A DNA stretch of 51,568 bases, taken from the NCBI GenBank assembly GCA_000333855.2, contig CM007333.1, forward strand, positions 465,517-517,084. The letters are read 5' to 3'. The notes under the pieces were generated by a model, which saw only the letters and a program-made list of their open reading frames with translations, had not been told where the DNA came from and did no database searches. How positions within the stretch are numbered: position 1 is the stretch's first letter; each line of letters starts with the position of its first letter. The stretch comes from Endotrypanum monterogeii. Lineage: Eukaryota > Euglenozoa > Kinetoplastea > Trypanosomatida > Trypanosomatidae. Positions 8,901 to 16,900 of this stretch are shown one piece after another. The position numbers and the translations under genes are program-made.

Positions 8901-10497
8901 TTTCGCTAACGGCCGCCACGAGGTCAGTCAGTGAGCACGATGGCGGCAGCAGCGTGGACGCGATGCCAGAGGTTGAGCCCTGGTGCAAACCTGCGTCGAA
9001 AGGGCTTTGCATTTCCGCCCACAGCGTCGGCGCCTCTTCTTCCTTGACCAGGTCGCCTCGAGCGACGAGGGACGCACGAGCAGCCCTCTGTAGTGGCACA
9101 TTTTTTGCAACAGGGAGAGTCCATCGCTCATCGTTTGCGTGCGAAGCCGCGACAAGGCCCTCACACAATACGAGCAAGTACTCCTGCACCTGAAGAACCC
9201 ATCGATTGAAGTCGACGCTCAATTGCCGCAGCACCGAGCAAAACCGCTGCAGGGACCGAGCGGCGGCTTCCTCCAAGGCCACGGAAGCTTCTTGTATACC
9301 TCCGCCGTCCTCTGTGTTGTTGCCGCCGAAGGTGTCATGCGCCTCAGGCGGCATGGCTGAGACGTGTGAGTGGAATGCTATTTCGCATCGTCGCACCCAG
9401 GTGTCAACTGTGGCCACGACAGTCGCCATATCCAGTAGCTGCTCCAGAGCTCCTAGGAGCGTCGGCGACCACATCTTGGCACCTGCTTCGGCTAGCACCG
9501 AGTCCCGCATCTTCCACTTGCCACCAACAGCACCGGTGCTAGGATCAAAGTATGTGCTGTCAAGTGAACCATCGCCTGTACCCAGGCACATCTCGCAGCT
9601 CGCTGTGGGGTGCTGGCGGAGGGCAGAAAGCACGTCAAAAAGAAGTGCGCGCTGGCGTGCCAGGCGGTATACTTCTCTACGGACAGCTGCGCTAGGAGAG
9701 CTTAACGGTGGCACCGATGATGATGTTCGATTGGACCCACCCTGCGTTGTGATAGTGATGAATGAACGTGCTTTCCCTCGAGACACAGAGGCCGTGTCTG
9801 TGGCGTGTAGCGGGGAAAACAAGAAGGCCGACCCCGTCCACCCCGGCGACGCGGCACTCGAGTCATCGGCGGTGGAGGGCGGAGCAGGAAGGCACCACCC
9901 CACCGTAGGAGCACAGGGCAGACACGTTTTGTGGAGACGCTTCGCTAGCCGGTGGCCTGCCAACCCCCGCACGACTGCACCTTCGCGCAAGGGTGCGGTG
10001 GCGTCTGCTTGGAGCGGAGGGGCAGTCTTCGACTTTTGTGGAAGAGGAGTGGAATGTTTCCGGGAAAGGGCGGGTGGCGAGACGTCTGGCGGCGGTGTGC
10101 CATCCTCGTCTATTGTCCTAGGAATGGATATAATGACATTGGTGAGCAATGAATCACGTGGGGACTGAGAGCGTTGAAGTAGCGGCCGTATGGCGCTTCC
10201 CTGCATAGGGCTTGGGAGGCTCGTACGGGCAGCGGTTGTGCTGCTTCCGATGCGCACCGTTGTGCCAGAAGAGGATGGCATGAGGCGGCGACTCGCCGAA
10301 TCGGGCTCAGAAAGCGAGGACGAGCGGGACGACGCGGCGACTGACGACGACGACGAGTCCTGACAGGCCACGAAGTACTCGTCGAGGCTGGCATCCATCA
10401 CTTCTTCTGCTTTTGCCGTTTGTTGGGCAACGACGGTTGTGCCCATCGTGGTGCTGAGCGACAGGTGAAGCGCTGAGGAGGATAATGAAGACGTCAT
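5959..10497 (-). CDS. Divergent gamma-tubulin complex component-like protein (1512 aa)
   Basis: I assign this tentatively to the GCP (Spc97/Spc98) family, which nucleates microtubules at basal bodies and spindle poles. Around residues 594-636 a hydrophobic helical block with AWPYVLLC...FVRGIDP resembles the GCP N-terminal (GRIP1) signature in which an aromatic-Pro-Tyr helix is followed by a Gly-x-x-x-Asp-Pro turn. Near the C-terminus, LSVYVNPLTSALEHTYEADFW (about 1234) and NFAVDQLLYFTQTV (about 1355) resemble the GRIP2 helices that bind gamma-tubulin. The first 200 residues are Ser/Thr-rich. A Gln run and an eight-residue or longer Asp run (about 918-940) mark a disordered linker. At 1512 aa it is larger than GCP2-4 and closer to GCP5/6 size. 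The hydrophobic block at 594-620 could alternatively be a membrane segment. The start is the ATG at 10497; Met18 is a possible alternative. Confidence 0.55.
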   Translation of the reverse strand: MTSSLSSSALHLSLSTTMGTTVVAQQTAKAEEVMDASLDEYFVACQDSSSSSVAASSRSSSLSEPDSASRRLMPSSSGTTVRIGSSTTAARTSLPSPMQGSAIRPLLQRSQSPRDSLLTNVIISIPRTIDEDGTPPPDVSPPALSRKHSTPLPQKSKTAPPLQADATAPLREGAVVRGLAGHRLAKRLHKTCLPCAPTVGWCLPAPPSTADDSSAASPGWTGSAFLFSPLHATDTASVSRGKARSFITITTQGGSNRTSSSVPPLSSPSAAVRREVYRLARQRALLFDVLSALRQHPTASCEMCLGTGDGSLDSTYFDPSTGAVGGKWKMRDSVLAEAGAKMWSPTLLGALEQLLDMATVVATVDTWVRRCEIAFHSHVSAMPPEAHDTFGGNNTEDGGGIQEASVALEEAAARSLQRFCSVLRQLSVDFNRWVLQVQEYLLVLCEGLVAASHANDERWTLPVAKNVPLQRAARASLVARGDLVKEEEAPTLWAEMQSPFDAGLHQGSTSGIASTLLPPSCSLTDLVAAVSENILPLERCKVLIEESGCFDGLVGLDNSSSTSRTCSYASLAARLLDTLIIKASALQDTSTMDLYRFYVMLLLYTAWPYVLLCTAAIFGFVRGIDPLVWRRQLPRLFRSSFSHVRIGDVSRRCPTDILSLLLNCVGYHNAIDIPVTAGSGEKAAGVAQSMKQLPPSSTGPSDDSGGAPWVSAPAQACTGSRNCRRGDTSELHVARAALTSARVFVLRSLAGFLRRRRQVALSRTPTHPRRPRVALADGNRSTALAERSKPSNEKASLRHWHTMSVKEILHDIMFASDDQTDSGGVTTVVAYAQQNQDVRRRVVQVEAGGSNSSGNAGASHYIYFPTTIPLGFSAMLAEALSGQKQWRHQRHGRGASSTMNEQDAFTPSSRAPPPPQQQQQRVAAAAAADDDDDDDDGGSGVLRRRGISLWTLSINESSTTPDVQFTNALAEEAAHYETVEVNAGTTTSGHDNQEHGKRRSHQPWINVTIPCARWITTALLIPIGVTVQRLQERRLRDLFKPSLPAVLGGVGGNLSSSTPVETLSHHSSPPLPGLSRAELVGFPTATVQCTFMHALKLVVDVALCRDQERLIHGFLERLHREPRWWVRHAQDGGVASFQRLGTAAPVVSAIFSDALRGKRFSELVRLSVLPARGSSAAETKETPVSVTAASVQAGGKADKEHIDTSTSADIRDMFACFRLDFALPDALQRILRPQELSVYVNPLTSALEHTYEADFWQRRRRLHVREDNAVKERPPIAHEKLPYGIAFADVWSYIFGYSCTLCYAQITLREQKRSLRQRDTQDAQVAQAMGLPGRGASQHLQYASRGLGSAYYTLNFAVDQLLYFTQTVTARVVYDLQQLLANITTSSSKVPSCMDLCYQLDTLLLDLSFIAFPARPPVVSSVRERGMQSPAAEVVRAAVQRTLEVALDPSRLPASHIHSSTRNAVEALVAAVSAAAERHPSALAAHLQPLVVRLTFNRYYGTDEETMSFLFR

Positions 10498-10973
10498 ATT
10501 CGCCTCGTCTCTGGGGATCCTCTCCCTGGAGGTGATAGTGGTGGTGGTGGTGGGCTATATTCGTCCTTTCCCATCTACGTGGCTTCCCCACCCGCACTCG
10601 CACCGTTTACCTCCCCTTCCCCTATCTATGTATTTTTGTTTTACCTCTTCAGGAGCACTCTATGAATATAGTGTAAGTACGGTCCAACGGTTGCGACGTC
10701 ATATGAGGAGTGCCGCCAGAAGTATGTGTGAACAATTTGTCCGACGAAATGCGCCGCCGGATGTAGAGAACAAGTAATCGCCCCCTCCTCTTTTTTTTTT
10801 TTTTCAATGTACTTCTATCCCCCTTCTCTCTTTCTCTCTCTCTCTGTGCGTGTGTATGAAGTCAAAACGGTTGTACTCATCGATTTTTCGGCGGTCATGT
10901 GTCGCGGAGCGGGGTAGGCGTCGTGGCGAGTCCGCTGTTGCGTCGATTCCTCTTCACAGCGCACGGAGACAGC

Positions 10974-10998
10974 CTCGGCAAGAGAAAAAAAAAAACGA
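10974..10998 (-). promoter_or_regulatory. Putative trans-splice acceptor, GCP-like gene
   Basis: The minus strand has a T-rich polypyrimidine tract (10998-10981, about twelve T residues then ctctt) followed by AG at 10975-10974. The implied 5' UTR is about 477 nt. No stronger tract lies nearer the ATG at 10497. Confidence 0.35.
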
Positions 10999-11276
10999 AG
11001 CGCCTTCTCACTAACGCTGATGCTATTTGGGGTAAGGGAAGTAGAACAAAGATAGGGGAGCAGTGAAGGACACGTGAGGATGAACAAAAGATTCAAAAAG
11101 AGTGATGCAGGGGGCCTCCCTTGACATGCTCAAGCTCCAAAGAGAGGTCAGAGCCCCGTGGAGAGTGGGGTGGGGATGGGGTCCACCCTGATCTACCCAC
11201 TCGCACCCGCGTAAGTGTATGTATATAAAAGAAGCCCAGACAGCAACGGCTGAGCATAAAACATGCCAAAAGCAAC

Positions 11277-11298
11277 ATATATATATATATATATATAT
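11277..11298. repeat. (AT)n microsatellite
   Basis: Eleven AT dinucleotides in spacer DNA. Confidence 0.9.
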
Positions 11299-12723
11299 TT
11301 CTGCACACGATGTGAGATAGAGAAGATCAGGAAAATCCCGCAAACGGGGTTAGGCGATGACAACCTCCGTTTCGGGAACACCTGTTGAAACTCAAGGGGA
11401 CCTGCGCGTCGTGGATGAGCGCGTCACATATTTCACCCTTTATATGCTGAACTCTTCGTGCTGGTCTAGTGAAAAAAAAAAAAAAAGTAATGAGAAGATG
11501 TCGGTCAACACGTGTGCATGGGGGCCACGTGGTAAATCCTTACTCCGAAAAGATAAAATCTCTCTCTCTCTCTCTCTGTGGGTGTGTGAAGGGCGCGAGG
11601 ACATCACGCGCCGCTCTGCTATCGAGCCGACTCATTGTAGGACTGCATCGCGCTGAGACAGGCGTTTGTGCAACACTGCTACGAGCCAGTCGGAGGTAAA
11701 GTACCTCACTGTGACTCCGAGAGACAGCGTACGGAGCCGGCTTCATCGATGCAGCCCCTCCCTTTCCCCCCTTTCCGCACGACGGTCAAGTTCCACTGTA
11801 TGGTGCCACATTTAGCGGTTCCACTGAAGTCGGGTAGGGGAGGGATGGGGGTGTTGGGGGTTACCCTTGCCCTGAAAAAAAAAAAAACGATCTGCAAAAG
11901 AGAGGACAGGAGCGGCGGCGGCGACTGGCACAATAAGTGAACAATAACGAATTTTTGCAATATCGAGAGCTTCAGCACAAACAAAAAAAACAACAAAAAG
12001 GAAGTGATAGGGAGGTGGGACGAGGAGGGGCGGGTGTGTAGTCTTGTCAGAACCTTTCGAGCCCCGAGGGATTTTTTTTAAAAAAAAATATACATGGGGG
12101 AGAGGTAACAGGCAGAAGGCTGGGTCACCTCGATGATCAAAGGAAACGAGTTGTCCCTTCCCTGCATCACCGAACACATCTCCCTCCTTCCCTCCCAACT
12201 TCTTCCCTTTCCTTTCATTGAACCCCTCCCTCGAAGGGGGGAAAGTTTCTGGTGTGTATGTGTATAGATGTCTGGTGGAGGCTACAACGAAGAGGGGTAG
12301 AACAGCAATGGATGTGTACACGCCGATGTGTGCATGTCTACGACGCATTTAGAGTCGAAGGAGACGGGGGTGGGGTAGGTAGAGAGGGAGGGGAGGAGGG
12401 TGGCAAGCTCCAAAAGTCTCTGATGACCATCTGTCGCACACAAACACAAGAAAGGAACAACATAAAAAAAAAAAGAGAACTCAAGATGGATTGCGGAAAC
12501 ATGAAACAATATATTCCAGCAGAGAGAAATACCCACCTTGCACGATCTACAAACTGTAATACAAAAAAAAAAAAGGAGGGAAGGAAAGGGCGGGCGGGTA
12601 AGGAAGCTGAGGGGGGAGGGGGGGGGAGGGGGAAGGCGCGCATGACTCCTCCCTCTTTTCTTTTCGCCATCATGAATACCCCCTTATCCTCTCCTTACGC
12701 ACACCCCATCGCACTTGACCTAC

Positions 12724-13374
12724 CTACAAGACAGAGACACTACCACCGACGAAGGTGTCAAAGGTGAAAGTGACCTGCCCGGTGCGCTCACGGTCATAAA
12801 AGGAAAAAACATTTCGAGCCTTCGATATAAAAATAGAAAGTTCGACGTAATCATCGAAGCCGAGGGTACCGCGACGTTGGCGGTCAAATTTGCGCATCAT
12901 CGCTTGGAATGTTTGCTCTGAAAGATGCATGCCGTTTTCTGTGAGGGCAGAGCGCACCTCGTTGCTGTCAAGTCGACCATTGCGGCTGACGTCACGTTTG
13001 CTGAAGCCGTTCTTCATGCTCAGAATAAATTGATGGAGGGCCTGGAACTCGCTAAAGTCGATTGCCCCATTGTTGTCCTTGTCGAACATGAAGAAAAGTT
13101 TTTCTGTCGTGGCTGCGCTAAACGGGACCCCAGCAGATGCCAGAGCCGAGTTCAGCTCTTGCAGGTTGATGGTCCCACTGCCGTCTGTGTCGACCGCACG
13201 GAACCACTGCACCAACTCGGGGTTGTTCATAGGCGCACCCGAGGGGGAATATACACCAGTGCCGAAGGACGTCGGTGGCTGTGTGCGACCGTAGGCACTT
13301 TGAGCGTCGTAAGGTAGTGGAGGCGATACGGGCGGCACCCCATAGCCACTGTTCGTGTTATATGGATACGACAT
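12724..13374 (-). CDS. Penta-EF-hand calcium-binding protein, ALG-2/PDCD6-like (216 aa)
   Basis: The N-terminal 50 residues are Pro/Tyr/Gly-rich, as in ALG-2, sorcin and related penta-EF-hand proteins. Five EF-hand loops follow: 62-73 (DTDGSGTINLQE, canonical), 98-109 (DKDNNGAIDFSE, canonical), 128-139 (DVSRNGRLDSNE, likely functional), 164-175 (degenerate, basic residues at ligand positions) and 194-205 (degenerate, Phe in place of the final acidic ligand). In the family the fifth hand mediates dimerisation, and calcium exposes a hydrophobic surface that recruits partners such as ESCRT and COPII components. The length is close to that of human ALG-2 plus a slightly longer tail. The start is the ATG at 13374. 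There is no signal peptide or membrane segment, so a cytosolic, calcium-dependent membrane-associating adaptor is the expected role. Confidence 0.93.
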   Translation of the reverse strand: MSYPYNTNSGYGVPPVSPPLPYDAQSAYGRTQPPTSFGTGVYSPSGAPMNNPELVQWFRAVDTDGSGTINLQELNSALASAGVPFSAATTEKLFFMFDKDNNGAIDFSEFQALHQFILSMKNGFSKRDVSRNGRLDSNEVRSALTENGMHLSEQTFQAMMRKFDRQRRGTLGFDDYVELSIFISKARNVFSFYDRERTGQVTFTFDTFVGGSVSVL

Positions 13375-13430
13375 AGCCGTGCAGACGCGGTAATATACAG
13401 GGCGGAATCTACGCGGAAGTTCTTCAGATG

Positions 13431-13480
13431 CTCACAGGTGATATGAAATTTAAAAGGCAGGACAGGGAAACATAGAAGAA
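13431..13480 (-). promoter_or_regulatory. Putative trans-splice acceptor, penta-EF-hand gene
   Basis: The minus strand is pyrimidine-rich from about 13480 to 13437 (cttcttct, tttccctgtcctgcc). The first suitable AG is at 13432-13431, giving a 5' UTR of about 57 nt. Confidence 0.45.
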
Positions 13481-13538
13481 GTAAGCGTGAGATACGAATC
13501 GAGCAGGGCAGCGCGCGCGCAAGCCCACATCTAGTACT

Positions 13539-13563
13539 ACTAATAATAATAATAATAATAATA
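13539..13563. repeat. (AAT)n trinucleotide repeat
   Basis: About eight taa/aat units followed by short (TA)n and (ACGT)n stretches, in the short spacer between the HECT and penta-EF-hand genes. Confidence 0.9.
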
Positions 13564-13998
13564 TATACATACGTACGTACATGCATATATCCTAATGATA
13601 CATTGGCGTCCATCGCCTCCCCCCCCCCTTCCCCCCTCCCTGCGGGTTGTAATGTTTACTCGTATCCTCTGCAAGGATTGCCTCGAGTGATAGGAGAGAG
13701 GGCAGGGAGGGGGAAGGGGGGGGGGAGGAGATGGGATAAGATGGGATGGGATGGATCCTGCAAATGAGGTCCAGCTAGCATACATACAACGCCATCATGG
13801 CGATTCCGGTGCCACCCGCTTTTCATGTTGATAGTCCGCATTGAATGATTCATTGCATACACAGCCTCGTCCCCCCTTCCCCCCCCCCCCCACCACACAC
13901 TACAGCTTCATGAGGAGTTCGCGTAGCTGCTTGGATAGGCAGACATACAGAGACAGTTCGTGCGTGTGCGGAATGCGGCCTCCACAATTTTTCCAACA

Positions 13999-16900
13999 TC
14001 ACCGGAGGTGGGATAAATCCTCAAAAAGGTCGTCATCGTCACTGCTGACACGCACAAGGCTGGGGCCCACCTCTTGCTCTGACACATCTGTGTCATGCAC
14101 ACGGAAATCTGCATCAATATCGACGCATTGCTCAATAGCGAACAACAGCTTCTGCGCCATCACCGAGGCAGAGGTATAAAACGGAAGGCGCAGCCAATAA
14201 AAGCAGGTTGAGGCATGCGGCAGCCGCGTATCGTCACAGAGAGAAGGATCGACAGCACCGTCCTCGGGCGCGGCGTCGTCACCTCTTGAGGTTTGCCTTG
14301 GTATGCTCGGGGGCGAACGCGTCGCAGCTAGTAGGGGCGACGGTGCCCGATCGCCGCGGTCCAGAGAGGGTAGTAGTTGGCCTGGCTGCAGAGCCGGCGG
14401 CGGTGCCATGCGCGTGACGGGGAGCGTGGGGGGAGGCGTGAAGTCGAGCTGCGGTGGTGAGGGCGGCAGCGTGATGCTTCCAACGTTGCTGCTGGTGCGA
14501 CTCTGCGTGAGTGTGCTGTGGCGCACGAACGATGCGCCACCCCGATGTTCGTTGCCTGGTGGTGGCTGCGGTGTCATCGTTGCCATCGCCGTCCCTGCCG
14601 AGGCGGGGAGCGATGGCGCTGCTCGATGTGGGGTAATCGGTGGCATGGGTGCTCCTCGTGGCCCATCGTCCGGCATGATTTTGAGATGCATCCCAGGCGG
14701 CAAACGTTCTCGCCCGGTCACAAACCGCATAAAAAGGGCACGCTGGTGGCGCGTGAAGCCTCGGAGGACGCGACGGAGAAATCCGATCCGGACATCGTTG
14801 GGGGAGAGTCCCTCATACCGAGCCGCGTCCAGGAGCGCATCTGGGTCGTAGTCGCACTGTCCACAGACAAGTTCCTCCAGCTCGTACCACTTGAGCCCTG
14901 ACACACTAAATAAAGGCACCACCTCGTGAAAACCTTGCTGAAGTGCACGACGCTGAGCTGCCCCCATGCCGTACAGTTTATGCTCCCGTGCAACGTGACC
15001 GTAGATGTGGGCGTTGGCGGCAGTCACCGGAATGTGTCCTCCGCCGGGCACGAGCTCCTCGACTACGCCTGCGTCACTCAAAAGAGTGAATCCACCAGGA
15101 CACAGTTCAGCGAGTTGCTCATTGAGGATGGCGTCATCGCGGTCACCGCCGCTACCGAGAGCCCCACTTGATGTAGCCACACCAACCAGCTGCTCCACGT
15201 AGTTCAGCGCGTTCAACGTAGCCAAGTCGACACGGGCCATGTCCGTGTCGTCTGCTGCCTCCCCGACCAGGTACTTCCAGAGCGCGCTGGGTAGGTACAG
15301 CGACAGCGGCTCCCCACCACGTAGACACCCACCCATCAGCCGCCCTAGAAAGCGGTACATGTGCAGCTCCAGCGGTGGGGTGCAGATCGGGTTGATCACA
15401 TAGCTGTCGCGCACCTCCCCCAGCTCGCCGGTCATGTTGGCGCTAGGTAGGAAGAGGGAGATTGAACCGCTCATCAGCTCTGCACACATCTGGGTGAGGC
15501 ACTCGCGGTACGGGCCACCGACGTCATCAGCGCCTTCGCCGTAGAAGGAGACGGTCCACAACTTCTTGTTTGTGATGAAGAAGGAGGGGGCCTTGCTTGC
15601 CAGTAGTTGGTAGACCTGCCCGAAAAGACTGTCGCGAAGTCGGCGTGTAGCGGAGGCTGTAGTGTCCTGCACCACCGTTAGTGCTTTTCGGCGGTTCACG
15701 CTTAAGCGGACAGCGTCGCCCGAGCCGTTGGAGGAGTCCAGTGTTCCCTGCAGCGCTCGCAGCGACGCCCAGGGCGGCGCGTACCGCTGGCAGGCGTGCA
15801 GCGTCTTCTGCAACCTGGTGAAGGACCAACAGCTGCCTAGAGGCACATTCTCGACGGTCACTGGAAGTGCAGTAGGGTGGGCAAACGGGTAGAGGAGGGT
15901 GACCAGGTGCCCAAAGAAAAGCAGCGCCATCAAATGCGGTTGCAGTGAGACCGCGTCGAGGCCGCTGGCAGCGCAGAGGTCGCGTCGCTGCTGCTGCTGT
16001 TGGCTCGGCGAAATGGCGCTGCTCGGTGTGATGGAGTTGTTCCCGTCTACATTACGACCATGCGAGAGGAATGGAGCTTGATCACCACTGTTTGGCGCCG
16101 CGCTATGAGCACCGTAGAGAGAGGGCATAGTGTAGCTGCGCAGACTGTTCGGATGCAGCTCCTGCACCTTACTTGCGTAGAAGAGTAACTTTTGCAGTGC
16201 GGCAGCGTCTACCGGTGTCGAGAGCCTCTCCTCCTGTCTGGGTTGTCTGCTGACCTTTCCTTTTTTAGTGGGCTGGTGCGAAAGAGAGTGGAGGGGAGCC
16301 TCGGTGTCTGTGTCAGCGATCATCTCCACCAACGCGTTGTGAACCGCACTGACACCACCGAGGGAGCGGAAGCCACCCCCTTCTGTTGGCGGGAACAGAA
16401 GCTCCTCTTCGTTCCACAGACATACGACAGAAGACTTGGGTTCTAGCAGAATGGTCGGCACCAGTCCCTGTGACTCACGGATGGAGACATCACTGAAAAG
16501 CGCCGTTGTTGCAGTCACCTGGGTCGAGGGTGGTGATGCCGCGGTGGCCGCCCACGGCGTCACGGAAGATGCCACCGTTGTACTCTCGAAGTACTCGGCA
16601 GTGGTGCGCATGTTGCCCCGCCCAGCGATGACGCTGCCGCCCCGACCAGCGCCCACAGCGACACTGCTCCCATGCGCTGCCTTGAGGAACTCGCCGTTGA
16701 TGCTGAAGCTCACCGTGCCAGCTTCACAGTCAAGCAAGCACCCGACGACATCACCGCACTTCCAAGCACGGCGGGAAAGGCTTACTTGGTGTTCATTGTG
16801 ACGTGCAATCATGCGACCGGCATCCAAGGCCCACGAGGCTCCATCGCTCCCTAGTTGTGCGGGGGCCGACGAAATTGGGGTGGCGATAGCCGCACCTCCA

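Larger units (their letters stand above)
10498..12723. other. Intergenic region, 2.2 kb
   Basis: No credible gene. It contains T14 near 10791, (AT)n at 11277-11298, A14 at about 11472, A13 near 11875, A10-A12 runs near 12468 and 12563, and long G/A-rich blocks that are pyrimidine-rich on the transcribed strand (for example about 12600-12640). The longest minus-strand frame (11812-12348) is Phe/Pro-rich low complexity with no family resemblance. The region should hold the penta-EF-hand gene's 3' UTR and the 5' UTR of the gamma-tubulin-complex-like gene. Unique GC-richer DNA at about 11590-11750 may be an old degenerate repeat, but I could not identify it. Confidence 0.6.
13375..13998. other. 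Intergenic region between HECT and penta-EF-hand genes
   Basis: No gene. It contains an (AAT)n run at 13539-13563 flowing into atatac and acgtacgtac, C9 and C6 runs near 13620, G9 near 13717 and C14 near 13877. On the transcribed strand it supplies the HECT 3' UTR and the splice signals of the penta-EF-hand gene. Confidence 0.7.

Noticed and set aside
9206..10168. A 320-codon plus-strand open frame
   Set aside because: It lies wholly antisense to the gamma-tubulin-complex-like gene, resembles no family and arises from GC-rich codons on the opposite strand. All convincing genes here are on the minus strand.
11812..12348. A 178-codon minus-strand frame in the spacer
   Set aside because: It is Phe/Pro/Lys low complexity from homopolymer tracts with no domain, and appears to be untranslated region.
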